Source: Bradysia coprophila (lineage: Eukaryota; Arthropoda; Insecta; Diptera; Sciaridae). Taken from it: DNA of 64,000 nucleotides. A model generated the notes under the pieces. That model was given only the letters and a program-made list of their open reading frames with translations. It was not told the DNA's origin and searched no databases. The stretch is from contig NW_023503372.1 in the NCBI RefSeq assembly GCF_014529535.1, positions 4,134,988-4,198,987 of the forward strand, read 5' to 3'. The position numbers were made by a program, and so were the translations under genes. How positions within the stretch are numbered: position 1 is the stretch's first letter; every line of letters starts with the position of its first letter. Positions 1 through 14,700 of the stretch are shown one piece after another.

Positions 1-644
1 ACTCGTCTGGTGCGTTTTTTTTCTCGTATAAACGATGATATTTGTAATGCGATGATTGAGATGTGTGTAGTGAGAAGCATTTTTAACTTCTTTGATAATT
101 TTCCCATTTTAACGTAAATATATGGAAGCTTGAAATGTTTACTATACGGTCCATTTTCACAACGATTTTAATAGCGACGCATAAAATGAAATTTCACAGC
201 ATGGAAGTTGTAAAAATTTTGTAGTTTTGGTTTTGTGTTGAGAAAAAAACATAATTTCGAAATGGATTTCTAATTTGTTGTATATTTTGATAAAATTGCT
301 ACAAAATGCTAATTGAAACATTTTAATGTTTAACCGTGTATAACACTGGGTTCTGGTTTTCAATTCATGGAATTACGGAAACTGAACCAAACATTGGACT
401 TCCAATAATATTTGATTTCGTGATTTTATGGCTTTGAATATATTTGTAAAATCAATTTATTGCTTCTGTTTTATTGACTGTAACATCATTTATATACCCA
501 GTACCCGCATTTCCATACAAACAATTACTTAGAATTTTCAATTAGGAGCTAAATTACGTTTCAAATAAGGTATTTTGCTGAGCTGTATTTGACACAAAAC
601 ATAAGGCTGTAGGTCAATAGCAGATGCGTGCTCTAATTCAAAGT

Positions 645-1016
645 AGAGATGACCGGGTCAACGGTTTTTGAAACCCGGCCTAAATAAAATTTTATTTTTT
701 ATAACCGAAAACCAAAACCTGAGGAAACTGAAACCTCACCTGATTCGGACCCAACCTGAATTACATTTTTAAAACCCGACGTTTCATCGATTTTCCTATG
801 GAAACAGCGGCAGCCATAGGTGTTCAAGGTGTTCTATCTACGTCTCAATTGATTTTATGTTAAATCATAATTTGTTGAAAACACAACCCGACCTGGCCAA
901 CCGAAAATACGAACCCAACCCGAATGAAAAGTTTGAAACCCGATAGCCCAAAAGACCAATATAAATGGGAATTGAGTTAGGTTCGGGTCGATCTTGGGTT
1001 GGATTAGATGGATGGA
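645..1016. repeat. Word-iterated tract (CCCGA/ACCTG family), copy 1
   Basis: Degenerate copies of AACCCG, ACCTGA and ACCCAA recur every 8-20 bp. Near the right end the reverse-complement word takes over (GGTTCGGGTC, TGGGTTGG), giving a foldback layout. The left end, TAGAGATGACCGG, is the inverse of CCGTTCATCTCTA at 2797-2809. The two tracts may therefore be ends or relatives of one element family. Confidence 0.5.
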
Positions 1017-2429
1017 CCTAGAGACAAAGGGACAAAATCTCTAATTTCAAAGCATTTTATAATGTAAACAACTATTGGAACCTGAGCCTTCATCAGGGAT
1101 ACGCACTTCTATGAACATGCGAGGCTTTGAAGGTACTGAGCGCTAGTTCCATTACAACACGATGAATGAAACGTCTCTTGGGCACGACTATTCGTAATTA
1201 TAAGACGTACCTGACGTTACATATGACCCTGAATATTTCTTGCAAAATGAGTAAACTTTTGCCAAATTCATGGGAATAATAATTCGGTCATCCCTATCAA
1301 TAAACTGATTATCAGATTTCGTTACAAAGTCACATTTCCCAGGAATCTACAGTTTCAATTCCATGATTATACTTTCCATATGCTCGACATTATCCGCTAT
1401 AACCTAACGTATATCAAATTTCGAATAAAATATCCCTTTTTAATGTGAATGTACGCTTGATTTGTTGCAAGACGAAATTATGTAAAATTGAAACAGCAAC
1501 AGAAAAAGTTGTGGATCGTTAGCTCTCTTCGTTAATTAGTTCGATTATGTTAAACCGATTTCTTACCGCTAATTACCACAAACGGCGTTACACATGATTA
1601 AGTTTTTAATGAGTTTTATTGCTGTTTGTTCAGGTGTAATTGTTGTAGCGTTCCGTGATTCGATTCATTAAAGCACTTTAGCATTCAAAGTGCGACAGCA
1701 GCATTTCACATAAGAAAGTGCTTGAACATTACAATACTCACTACCAAAAATGACTTGTACTTAGCAATTTTATTTTGCATCATAAAAACGCTCATTTCGT
1801 TTAATTCATTAACTTTTTTCCTATTTTCATTTCCCTTTGTTCGCATGTTGGAGAAGTAGAGTTATATTTTGTGTGATTATGAGCATTATTATTATATGAC
1901 AGCAGCAACATGATTGAAGGAAAGAAAAAAAAAGTTAATTTCATTTGCAACGCGCTATAAACATTCTTCTCATTCAGTCAATTACGCAAAAGACCGATCC
2001 CAGAAAAATGGTCGGTCTGAATTGTGTATCGTCGTGACGTAAACTTTTATTATTATTTTTCTTTCATCCATTTTTTTTCCTGCTCTCGTCTTTCTTAAAG
2101 TATAGATCCATTTTTGTTTGCTTCTTTATGGATAAAGTTATATAGAGTGAGAGAAATTATATTTTCACGCATTTTTGTTGATTTTTCCAAGTTGGACTTT
2201 CGCATACTTTATGGTGAGCTTTACACTTTTCGTGGTATGTTTTGCATATTTATATTTTTTGCCTTTTTTTAAAGAAATATGCCATTCATCCATTCTACTT
2301 GCGTCATTATTAAATTCATTCGGTGTTAGCAGTTATTAAGAAATTATGCGAAAATTTCGACACGCAAGAATTTTCATATTATTGCAGGATCAACTCATAA
2401 TTTACGATTATTTAATTTCGTATGAAAAA

Positions 2430-2808
2430 TGCACAAAGACCCGGAACCCTAAACCCGAAATACTTGAAACCGGACATAATTCTTCGGAAATGGTTTCAGA
2501 GTTGACGAATTTTCCGGGACACTTTTCGAGGGAAAACTCAAACAGACCCCGTTCTGACTAGACCAACAACAGTTCTTCCATATCGAATTTAACATTTTCC
2601 GGGAAACAATGTTGTTCTACAACTTTTCATGGCAAACAACATTGAACAAAGAAAAATCTAAAAGAACTTAAGGCGCACGGAGCCACTTTTTCGACTAATA
2701 CGCGACCCCGAAAAAAATTAATTGAAAAGTCAACCTGACCCGAACCCGACGGGTTCGGTTTGAGTCGGTATTTTTTTAAATTTCGGGTAATCCGTTCATC
2801 TCTACCAC
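2430..2808. repeat. Word-iterated tract (CCCGA/ACCTG family), copy 2
   Basis: The left half repeats ACCCGGAACCC, AACCCGAAA and AAACCGG. The right half contains CCTGACCCGAACCCGACGGG followed immediately by its inverse word (GGGTTCGG, TCGGGTAA). It ends in CCGTTCATCTCTACC, the inverse of the left end of the tract at 645. Confidence 0.5.
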
Positions 2809-4880
2809 TCTAGCCGTATAAAATGTCCCAAGATAAATAATAAGAAAATGTTACGCACAAATCGAGAGGTACACAACTCGGTTAAATGCTGCCACAGGGT
2901 AATGTAAATGCCGATTAAATGCTAATGGATAAATTCCTGTAAATATGGGTAATGCGAAATAATTGATGGTAACTACGAGTAAGCTGTGAAAATACCAGTG
3001 CGAACAGGTAGGAAAATGTACACAAAATGTGTAGCAAGTGAATTGGGTAAATGGGCAAATGCTGTCACACGATTTCCCCCTCGGCACAAATTCATTAAGT
3101 TGGCATTCGCTAATGTACTTCAAATTTCCGTTTCTTTGAAACATTTTTTACAATGGCGTGCTGTAGCGCTGGTTGTAAACCTGAGTGTAAATGTATGTAC
3201 ACGTAAACAGTACATTACGAGAATCAACCCTACAAATATCAGTAACCGAAATGCGTGTTCGATTTTTTAAATCAGAATTTATTATTTCCAAAGTGAATGG
3301 AAACGAATGTCGAATGTGTTATTATGTGCGTTGTGTGCATATTATATATCTACACCGTGTAGGACCTACACTACGTTGAGAATATTATCGTTTGAAAAAG
3401 GTTTCTCAAACATATCCCATTTTAGCTTAAATTCCTTCTTTTTTTTGTGGTATTTATCTACTCCAGCATTTCCATCTCTTTGTTTCATTCTCTTAATTAC
3501 ATAAATAGAAAACATAGAAAGAGCATTTTTTTTCCAGTGTTATTATCGTCCGACACAATGTCTGTCTGGCTTCGCGAACCATTTATATATTTCTTTCTGT
3601 TCTCACATCTTTTGTGGTAATTAATCATAATCTTGTTACTTGTTGTTTTAATAAAACAAAAAATAAAATTTCGGCCAGATAAGTGACTTGAGTTTAGTCA
3701 GCATTGAATTGTTCCAAAAAAAAATTTATTGACACATAAAATCTACGCCTGACGTTACCAACGCAATCATACTTATGATTTATTGTGTCTGTAAAAGGAC
3801 GATGTAATCGGTTTCGTATATATAACTTTGACTTGTACCTCTGCTTCACTTTTTTCTGGGTACGTGCAACTTTACACAGAGCGAATAAAGTTAACATCGA
3901 CAGATGTTGGAAAACTTTGCACTTTGTGTGTTGTGTGATTGTACCCATGAACAATTGAACATTCTCCTCCTTTACCATCACCGGATAAACTTTCTTTGAA
4001 TTGTGGTTTGCATATCTTATTCATCATCACGTTCAATTGTAATACAGATGTTTCTGTTGTGCATTCAACTTCTTCTCTCTTTTTGTATTTTATTGAACTT
4101 TTCAAAGTTATGTTCTCTTCATTGTTTGGTTTAATTTCTGAATGAATTCTCTTCAATATTGTCAATTAAAAGCTGGCCTGTGTCGTACGGAAATTCCGCT
4201 ATTAAAGGGAAGACAAACCATTATTGTACTACAATGTAATAGCACAAAGAAAGGATAAATTAGTTAATTAACCTTTTAGTTCTGATAGAAGTCCGTGATT
4301 TATGTGTGTGAGAGAGGGCAATTTGTCAAAAAGGTAATTTTTCATATCACACACAAAAGGCCATTCGAGTATCTGACTGGCCTCTAATTACATCGTCAAA
4401 AGTGCCAGCATGTCTATGTTAGTCTAATTTTAGTATTAGACTAATCAGAGCGACATAGAAAGCGCCAAATTAAATTACATAGAATTAACCACTTGACTAT
4501 CAAGGGCCTGTACGTATGTGTTTCCATCAAATTCTACACACGCACATAACACACTGGTTCGGATTATTATCTTTATCTACATTTCACACATAAAAAAGCA
4601 TATGAAACTGGAGTGTAACATCCTTCCTCATCTATTACAACCATTATTTTGGATATGCCGTTTTCTTATGTCTAATTTATGTTTTTTCTGCCACAATATT
4701 TCACACAAACATTTTTTTCTCCTGGCTTGGGTTCTCTATATTCGTTAAGGGAAATTGATAAGGTGACCAGGCCGATTCAAGGTGGTCGTTACCATTTTTC
4801 ATACGATATGTATTCACAATCGAAAAACGTGAAGGATTGACCCAACTTTAGAAGAGAGTCTAAGACAAACGGCTACACAT

Positions 4881-4976
4881 CATCTGATATCGACAAAGAC
4901 AAGAATAAACGAGCACTCGCCAGTGTTGTCTTATACATAGAAGAGTGGGACAAAGCAATAGAAGTAATAGATTTTG
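4881..4976 (-). repeat. Dispersed ~100-bp TATCGATA-type element
   Basis: The block runs CATCTGATATCGACAAAGAC ... GAAGTAATAGATTTT. It matches the copies at 17415, 46082, 51129 and 53341 at both ends. Orientation is called minus, defining plus as ending in GTCGATAACAGATG. Confidence 0.5.
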
Positions 4977-6229
4977 TATCAAACAATAGGAGGCACTATT
5001 GAAGTAATAGATTTACCAATTTTGTTGCAATACGCTTGTCGGTTTTTATAAATGTTAAGAATATTGATAATTAGCGTAAATGAGGATTGTATCCTTACGA
5101 AGCCAACAATGCTAACCGAAAACATATTCGATAAACGATCACGTAATAAGTCTGAAAAATGGTACACGCGTAATGGCAACAGCTTACTAACTTGCACGTA
5201 ATGCGAGCTATTCGGTTGATGCTTAAGGAATTTGTATGATGAGAAAACGGTAACATGTCCATGGCAGTTTCTAGCATCAAAGTGGATTACATTATTTCTA
5301 TGAATCATGAGCATCTGTGGCACATTTTTTTCGGGGTTTAATCTCACCCAGCCATTTAGTGTAACGAAACATCACACTGACTGAGAAACAAATGTCTTAT
5401 TTATGTTAATCAGTTGAGTTAAATTCGAGAATAATTCATATCTGAAATATTTTTTCGCCTGATGATTAATCGTTATCAATTTGTATTTTTCTCTTAACTT
5501 AGATATTCATTATTCCGTACACATGCAATAGTCGCCAAAATATTATCTGTGACGTGGTTTTTTTTATAAAGTTGAAACAAAACAGAAAAAATTCTTATTC
5601 GTAATAATTATGTGGCGCCGTCTCGAGCTTTAACTATTAGGAATAATGTACGGATAATGATGTATTGACCTACAGTGATAACCTTTTATTTATTTAAAAC
5701 AAATTCGCAAACTCTGCGTTCGTAATTGATATTTTTGTTCCACTTTCATTGTGAAAAGTTCGAAAATGATAAAATTAGCTGAATCAATTTATGAAATGAA
5801 ATGAAAATTATAGGCTAGAGGAAGTGGCTGTTTTTGAATCATTTTAAATTTGATAACTCGTTTCCGGTTCCGGTTAACAAGGTGAATGCGACTTTGTGAG
5901 ATTAGCAGAATTTGATAATTGGATTGAATTTGACTTACTAATGTTTGCCGAATAATAAATTAGCAAACTTGTCGGATCTGTTACTTCTTTTGAGTATTTT
6001 CAAGAGGTCGATACCAAATTTGTTACCTCATTAGTTTTCTAATAAAACCAAATGAGTCAAAACGTTAAAAGTTAAAATCCGAAAAACAATACTTTCGTTA
6101 GAAACTGTTGTCAATTCGCTGCGGGTGATTTCTTTTCAGACTAAAACGTTTTGAAATTCGTGTAAAATCAGTTGATGCTGAACGTTCCCCGTTGATAAAG
6201 TACAAAATCCTCTGTCACCAAAAGAAAAC

Positions 6230-6385
6230 TCTTTTGAAAAATTTTGAAAACTTTAGAATTCTTTCATCAGAAATTCCTCAAAAAATCCTTCGAAATTCAA
6301 CAAAAATCCTTAAGACTTCCTCAAAAAACCTTCAAAATCATAGAAAATCCTCAAGAATCATAGAAAATCTTCAGAAAATGTTTCC
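6230..6385. repeat. Word-iterated tract of TCCTCAAAAATCCT-like units
   Basis: Degenerate AT-rich words such as CCTCAAAAAATCC, AAAATCCTTAAGA and ATAGAAAATCCTCAAGA recur about every 20 bp. Similar text occurs at 26080-26155. It is open in one frame only because of its composition; no gene is claimed. Confidence 0.4.
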
Positions 6386-8204
6386 TAAGGAAGGTACGGG
6401 AAATCTGGGTCATGAATCCGATTTAGCTCGATTTTCCGATTCTATTTATTCACGATTTGACGACTCGTCTGGTTGTTTTTATTAAAACTAAATCGAGATT
6501 GGATCGAGATTATCATTACTTTTCTGGTATTTATTCGACCACATCGAACAATTCACAAATATCCGCCCACAGCTTACGGCTTTGGGAACGACACCTTAGA
6601 AATATTTGCGAGAATACAATGCCCGGTAATTATTCATCACAAATCTTCATCAGGACCACTTAGTACGGTTACTGAAGCCTCTAATTACTAATCTTTCGTC
6701 TGCACGATCTTATTTATTTACCCATCCCATCTCAGATGCAAAATTAATGTGAATTTAAAATGACATTCCGCACAGAAAACATCTACGTACAATTTCGAAG
6801 GTTTTCTTTTTCTTTTTCTTATTAACATCTATTTCATGGGTCAGTAACTCTTGTAATGACTTTTACAAGTGTGACTATATATAACATTGCTACAACATTG
6901 TCTTGATGTTGTTGTTTTTTTTATATAAAGCAAGACATTCCCTTTCGCTTTTCGACATTATTTTCGGTTCTTTTTTTCTCTAGAGTATAGGAAATAAATT
7001 CATAAATCAACTAAGTGCCTATACATTATGGACATATAGAAATGTGTATGGTAGACAGCGAAATAATAAGAGAGAAAAAAAACTTTCTCTAATATACTCA
7101 CATTAACTGAATATGAGATCTTCAATAAATTTTGATTCCTTATCATTCAAACAAATTAACTATTTTATCGGGAAATTCTTGTTTATATAAAATAGTCAGA
7201 ATATATACTTATATGGTCTGTTATGGGTCGGTATATAGATAATTCTAATGTTTAACTAATGATGATGGTGGTATATTAACAATCATTACGAATACACCGA
7301 AAAAAAATACGTTATCTGTCTGCTCGCCATGTGTATTTACGAGCATAATATCTATAGCTGTGCTAAGTTGGGCTAAACATTCCGGGGGAAAAAAAACTTT
7401 GCCTATGTTTTCTTGAATGAGGTTGAATCATCAATTTTGTTTGTCTGTGTACACGTTGAGCATACATTCATTTTTTTTGGTTCTCCTATACCAAAAACTC
7501 AAGTATTACTCAAAGATGTAAAGATATGTGGTTAACAGTTTTTGAAACGGGCATGTTTTTCGTGTTCTCCCAGCAAAAACATCATCATAATATTGAATGT
7601 TACTTGATTTTGAAAACATTTCTTTTTCTTCCAAAAGTGATATTTGCATTCAATGCTTTATGCTAAGCAATTGAATATATATTTTTGTGTGCCAGAAGGT
7701 ACACACAGACTGAATGGTATGAATCCGATTTTTTTGATGATGTAATGCTTTCAATGCTTCTGTAAATAAAATCATAAAATTGATTGCTGCAATAATGCGA
7801 AAGCTTCTGATGTTCGACTTTCGCTATTGACTTGTTGTCAACGTACTGAATGAGCTCCATTCCAGAAAATTGGACTCAACAGGACATTTTTTGATAATCG
7901 CTTGAAACTCCTTCATACTTCATTTTTCGAATTCAGGCCAAGTGACAATGGAAAAACCTACCACCACCCATAGGTTGCAAGAAAAGTATTGCTATCAGAG
8001 TTTAAGCGATTGAAATTGTAAAGTTAATCCCCGAGTAATGGTAGAGAAATTACGTTAGTCTTTTACAGACGGCAATGAAATCGTTTTACTATTGCACTCA
8101 GGGCCTATTTTCAAAATTTATTTCATGAACTACATTAAATTTACGAAATTTCACAACTTTCACGAATTTCACGAAAAATAGTCACTAATTGCACTTCATT
8201 TGAA

Positions 8205-8371
8205 ATTTTATTAGTTTTGCTATTGCATCTATTACTTCATTTGATCCATGTATTTTCAAGAGATTGATTTCGCATCTTTTACCTCATTTTTTTTACATAT
8301 TCTTTTGATATGAATTATCGCATTACTCAGAGTTTGTCGTTTATTTGTGAAGTCTTAATCGATAACAGATG
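8205..8371 (+). repeat. Dispersed TATCGATA-type element, degenerate copy
   Basis: Degenerate ATCTTTTACTTCATT-type words (for example CATCTATTACTTCATTTG) are followed about 100 bp later by the conserved end ATCGATAACAGATGA. Member of the dispersed family described at 46082. Confidence 0.4.
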
Positions 8372-9681
8372 AAAGCCGTCCGTAACAAGTTTAGTGAAAG
8401 GCCTTTCTAGCTCAATCGGCAGAGCGACGGACTCACTGTTTATAGATCAATTTCAATAGCAAAAAAAACTTCCTTCGGAAATTTTTCTGTAAAAAAGCGT
8501 CGGAATGCACATTGACATGTTCCTTTCCTTACCCATTTAATTTTTTCCAAACAGGTTAAAGCTCTTTCCTTAAAAATCAAGCAGTAAAGGGTTGTGATAG
8601 CTGCTTCCGTTTCTACAGACATCCTACTCGTGTTAATGAGTAAAGTGAAATTCGATTTTTTTTTATTAAATTCTGCTTTATCGTTAAACAGAAGCGCATT
8701 ACATTACATGGTGTTGAAATTCAAATTGCCGATGAATTTTAATAAACTTCACCTCCTCCATCTCTTAATACCTAACTGAACTTTAATACGGTTTCTGACT
8801 GCAAATATGAAAATCAAAATTCTTCATTCAATTCGGTGCTGTAATAATTGTTTCTGAAGAAACAACATAAACGTGACACAAATCCCTGTGGGCAGTCCGA
8901 TCGGAAACTTTTTCCAATATTTGTTTCTTGTATATTTCATATTGATATGCCGTGTAGCTCTATGTTGGATTGCACGAAATATACGAAATGAAGACAGAAA
9001 AAACAACGAAGTTTCTATAACCGCACAATCGATATTATTATTATTCTGATGCATGGATGTACCCATCGGAATTTAGCAAAAAAATATAAAAAAATGAAAT
9101 AAAAAAAGATGAGATAATAATAAGTGGAAGATACAACTTTAAATAGCAATAAACAGTTGAAGGTTATTGCGAAATCGATATAATGCGGTTGTGCACACAA
9201 TACCAATAAAAACGTTAAATAAAATAATAAAAAAAATGTTTATAGAAAATATAAATCAGAAACTAATCAATATTTATCAATGTTATGTTTCTCGCTCTCT
9301 CGTGATTTGTTATGGTTCTGTTGGAATTTATTCCATATTGTGAAATATAAGCCGTTTTCTTATGGCGCACATAATATACGTAAGGGATCATCCGTATCAA
9401 TTTGGATCATTCGGATATTTGAAAATATTTTAACACGAAAGGAGCACACAGTGTCATCGTATAGAGACACATAAAAAAAAGTTTTGAATTCATACCACAA
9501 TTTTACGACAATTATTTTCCTTTTTATTGTGCATGAAAAACTGATCTAATATTTTATCGTTCTTGCGAACAAATTTCTACAATAAAATTTTTGGTCATTT
9601 GAAAGTTCGGTTTGATGGTGTTCTTGAAAGTGAATGACTCTTTCGCATTATTTCGCAGACAAAAATCGTATCACGAAATAA

Positions 9682-9831
9682 TAAAATCTGTTACTTCAGT
9701 TGTTTAAAGTATTGCCTGTAATGTAATGTAAAATCTTTTACTTCATTAGTTTCAACTAAATTGTTTGTCATATGAGATCTAATTAGTTGGAGTTTAACAC
9801 TTATCTATGTAGTAATTGTCGATAACAGATG
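9682..9831 (+). repeat. Dispersed TATCGATA-type element
   Basis: AAATCTGTTACTTCAG and AAAATCTTTTACTTCATTAG are followed by TTGTCGATAACAGATG. The two near-duplicate words at the left end also occur at 13986 and 15333, so the full element probably starts with a duplicated motif. Confidence 0.55.
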
Positions 9832-11778
9832 TCCATAATGTAATGGCAGTTTTACTCTTTGTTCACTACCCGGCATTTTACTGTTGCTCTGTACTCTATA
9901 TTTTAGCTCTAGACCGTTAAGAACATAGTTACTTTATGGAAACGGTGAGGGTATCTGCATTATGCATGGTAACAGTTCTCATAACATCAGTTCCCATAGC
10001 AAAAAGCGAGAGCTGGTTCTCCCTACCGAACCTTATGTATTCTCTGTGGGTACATCTTTTCGGTGATTTTGAATCCTGCACACACTTGGAAGGTTTGGAG
10101 AATGGAAAACCATTTTCCAATATTTTCTTGAGTTTTTCCACATTTTGACAGATTTTCCTTAACTTTCCCAAAAATATTTTTTCACTGATTTGGAGCTTTC
10201 AGGACTTACAATTGTACGTCAGTAAAATGGGAAATTGACCTCATAAATAAATTAACGTTAACGCAACGTTCTGCTGTGTGTTTTCCCTATAACATCCTTT
10301 GAATACAAAAAAAATCGATTAACATTTTCATTGTGAGACATGGCTGTAAGCGTCTTTCCTCTATATAAAGTTTCTATAATAAAATGAGGAAGAAATGTCC
10401 TTGCATCTCCTTTCATGTTTGCAAAAAATCGTTCCTTTGGCCTCTTTAATTTACCAAAGCGTTTTAGTGGTGTCCGCCTACAAAATCTGACCTCTGTTTC
10501 GGAACCTTTTCTATCTGAAAGTCGGACACGACAATTAAATTAATTTATTCTCATTCGAATGCTGACTGAAGATAATTTATAAAATATTTGTAGCATTCTC
10601 ATCGGTCAAATATTTCGATTCAAAATTACCATAAATTCTATTTCACAATAATTTCAGATGGAATATCTCCATTAAATCAACCTAAAAATGATTTATAATA
10701 TTTTATGAAGGTATCGTTTTGTACCGTCGGTATACAATGGTTCGATAATTAATTTACAAAAAAAAAATTGTTTCGTTCAAACAATCGTGGAGCAAATTCA
10801 TAAATGCAGGCCAAATTATTATACCGTATACACGAATCGTTCAATGCACGACAACATCGTCTTGTACAGTTCATGAAAGTCAACTTTAAATTAATACACA
10901 TTGTTAACCCGCCGCAAGAGACCACATTTGGACAAATTTTTGTCTTCCTTCCATATGCATTCAAAGTTGATGTCAATTAAAATTCGTATAATAACGGTTA
11001 ACTGTGTGGGGCAAATGAATTTAAATTTAAATTAATTTGAACATTTTGTGATTCTTCGTTGTCGTTCTTTTTTTTCCTTTCGTCAACGACGTGCCCAATT
11101 TCAGTTCAATGATTTTCCATAGATGGATCCAAAAATAATTAAGTTTTTGTAGTGAAATGTTGCGAAGAAAAAATTGTAAATTGTCAACATTATGCGATAG
11201 TGTCAAGACATTTCAATGGCAAAACACCTAAATTACATCAACTCTTTTTTTTAACATATATGATGCCAAATACGGTGAATCATACGAACTTGTCGCACAA
11301 TTCTGTAAATGGTTTCCTTCAGGTCGTTTATTCAAGAAAAACGCTTAACACACATTATTTGTGCTGCTCATTAAAATAATAATTGCTGTTGTGTTATTGT
11401 CTATTCATAAGTGTGTGTAGCTTGGAAGAAATGATTTTTTTAAATTTTTATTTAAATACTAAAGTTTAAAAAGATCAAATTAGAAATCCATTCAATGTGT
11501 AAAGGTGAATAAAATATTGATGAAAAAGACTACTGCTGTGCCACTAAATAAATTAATTTTTATTCATTTAACAAATTGTACATCGAAATGCATGAGTAAT
11601 TAACGCCAACCTAACACCGTATAAATATTTTACAAAATATTACGTAAAATAAAATTAGAAAAATATACAAAACATACAGACAGAGACCCAAAATGCACGC
11701 GTGCATACATTTAAATATTTACTTTAATTTCAAAAAAATAATTTTTTTCTTTTACAAAATTCTTTTCAGACAATTAAA

Positions 11779-14700
11779 ATGGGAAATCGAGATATAAATG
11801 ACTCGTCACTGGAACGACCTGGTGTATTGAAAGACGTTAAGGTAGTGATGGTGGGACCGGCCAAATGCGGCAAAACGGCGTTGGTTCAACGATTTGTTAA
11901 TGATACATTTTATGATGTAAGTAAATTAACTAAATTTTACTAATAATTCTGTGCGTGTTGGTGGAGAATATTTAGACGAAAACAATTTTCGTGTGAACGA
12001 TCGAAGAAAGATTAAAAAGTTGTTTGACGCACTCTCAAACAGATTGAACTAAATTACGGAGAATTAAATTGTTTCTTTATTGCGTTGCTAGCAGTAATGA
12101 GAGCGAGATGTTCATTCGGTCAATTTGTAAATCGAAAGTTTCAAATGAGAAATGTTATCAGTTAAAACGTATGATGCCTGTTTAGCTGAAAGAGGGATCA
12201 CCTAAGTAATCGAACTATATAAGTTCGAGTCACTGCCTGTCTTTGGGAAAGTCAAGCAAATTTTCTTTAAATTGTTCGATTTCTTTGATTATTTTTGAGT
12301 TTGAGAAAATCGAGAAAATTAGAAAAATCAGGAAGATCTGGAAAATTTAAATTGTTTCAACAAATTTTCTTAATTTTGACGATTTCAAGAAAATTCATGA
12401 ATTTGAGAAAATCAAGAAAATTTTTCTCAAAGGCAGGAAGCAAAGGGCAAAATTCTGGATGACTTTCGTGGAAGTAAATATAGATTTTCCGTCAAGTAGC
12501 TTCCTCTGTGTATGGAAAACTAAACACAATTCGACGGTACTTAAGTAAATTAAGGAAGATCGCAAGGTCTTTATATACTATAAATGACAGCCTTAAACGT
12601 TCAAGAAATGATCGCAATATAATCACTAGGTCTTGTACTTCTTTTGTTTATGATAGTGTCGTAAAGACTTTGACAAAATCGAAGGTTAACGTTTATGTTT
12701 GTCGTATTGTCGGGGTCTGTTAAGACTAATATTTAATATAACACGTTCAATAAAGACTAACTACCAGAGACTATTTTTCGAAAATAATTTACCCATTATG
12801 TTTAATATTAGAGAAAATGATGGAAAACTGAAGTCATTTCGAGAAAAATTTAGGAAAATGTTTTTCCAAAATAGTCTCTGCCAATTACTAATAATCAGAA
12901 CACAAATCTAATTAATCCACTCGTTTACTACCCAACTATAGAAAGTTGAATAAACTTGACTCGGACAAGAGCATTACATAAAGACACTAAGATCAACAAT
13001 AACTGTATTGATATGAACGCTTCTACACACCATTGAACCTAATCCAATATTGTTTTGTATTTATGATTGAGTCATTTCAAAAATATTATAATTGAAATAG
13101 TGTGACTACCGAAAACAAGAAAACTCTGATTGCCTCTTATAGGCTGAACATTTTGATGACTTTTTTAATATTTCCATTTTAATGGACATTGAAATCAATG
13201 TTATTATCTTTACGTTACAAATAATGTTCTAAGCCGATTGACATGCAATTTTATTCATTGTTTCATCCAAATAAATTCCATAACCGAATAAAAAAGCGTT
13301 TCTCACATGACTGGGCTCGGTAATGATCTATTTATGCGAAGATCATGTTTTTATGCGAAGATCGTGCGGTGTCTTTAAACGATAAAATAATTCATCATCC
13401 GAAAAGACGAACAATGAACAAAATAAAATAAAAACCGAGGCACCATATCATTATCTCCATTAACCTATCAACGTAAACTGTCATTAAATATGTCGTGGTG
13501 GATGGCTTTAATTATAATGTTACATTCTATTTGTTTGCCATTTTTTTTCTCCGAGTTGTTCTTAGATTTGTTGAAATGTAAAACAAAATCAATGACTTGG
13601 ACTTTTATGTGTGAGGGCATTAAATTACCGTGGGAAATCGGGACTGATATTCTATTTAGAAGTCAAAGTAATAGAAGTCTTCTGAGTCTTCTATTGTCAA
13701 GCTGTAAGATTATAGAGTGATTCAGAAGATCTAATCAGATGTTTGTATTTTTTGAAATTGGATTTTGAAAATCTGACCTTTTGTGTTAAATGGTGGGAAG
13801 AGATGAAAATCTTCCAATTCTCCATTAAGAAAGCACCATTCCCCAACCACTAGTTACATTTTAACGGTTTATAAACGCCCACTGTTTACCATCATACAAT
13901 AAATGAAACTCAATCCATTCGTTCCACATGCCTACTGTCTTTACGTTTCCCTTGTTGACAACGTACTCCACTAATGAATGACTAACAAATCTGCTACTTC
14001 TTTTTGTTACAAGTTTTTCGTCTAGCGTCTAGCGTTTGAAGTTTGATGAAAATCTTTTAGTTCTTTAGTTTTACTTCACGTTGTTCGTGATCTACAATAG
14101 CAGCTACTATTTAAGTGAACACCGTTATTTTTGTCGCAGTTGTCAATAACAGATGACTATGCTTACCGGATAAAACGTCATTTCAAAACAATTCATTCAC
14201 TTGTGGCAGTGACGTTACCGAACATAAGCATACCGTAATTTTGTATTCACGTAAATGCGGAATGAATAAAATTGAATTGGATTGAAATTGTTGGAACTTT
14301 TGATTCTTTCGTTGCATAATTTCAATATTCCTTTCACACCACCACATTCAGCAGTGCAACTTTTTCAATTTTGTCTAATCATCTCGAGAATAATTTCCAT
14401 GTCAATTAAATCGATTGTTCATGAAACAATGGTGTGCTAGAGCTATATTTCAGACATATATCTGCAGATATTCATTCAATCATTGAAGCAGATTGCTATC
14501 TTAAGATAAGGTTGCGTAGCTTTTGTTGTTTCGTCATAATGCAGTGAGTCTTTTCGGTATATTGAAACAGTCGAAATGATTAATTTACCACTTGAAAGTT
14601 GTTGATAATAGAACATTGAATCAACACAGTTGAAATGTCCTTGTTTGGATGTTTCCGTTGAGAGTTTAGGTAATTCAATTTATCGTTTATTTTGTTGTTG

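Larger units (their letters stand above)
1..11769. other. Repeat-rich non-coding region upstream of the Rnd-like GTPase
   Basis: I see no convincing coding exon in this 11.7 kb. The open frames are short, AT-driven and match no family I know. The stretch holds word-iterated tracts (645-1016, 2430-2808, 6230-6385, 10085-10175), several copies of the dispersed TATCGATA-type element (4881-4976, 8205-8371, 9682-9831) and homopolymer-rich AT DNA. The 5' untranslated exon(s) and promoter of the downstream GTPase must lie here or beyond the window, because its first coding exon is preceded by a splice acceptor. I could not place them. Confidence 0.6.

Noticed and set aside
4979-5347. 122-codon minus-strand open frame
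   Set aside because: No recognisable domain, no splice context, and part of it is the end of a dispersed repeat element.
8404-8445. tRNA 5'-half-like sequence TAGCTCAATCGGCAGAGCG (A-box match)
   Set aside because: No pairing anticodon arm, T-arm or B box follows; at best a fragment of a tRNA-derived SINE, too little to call.
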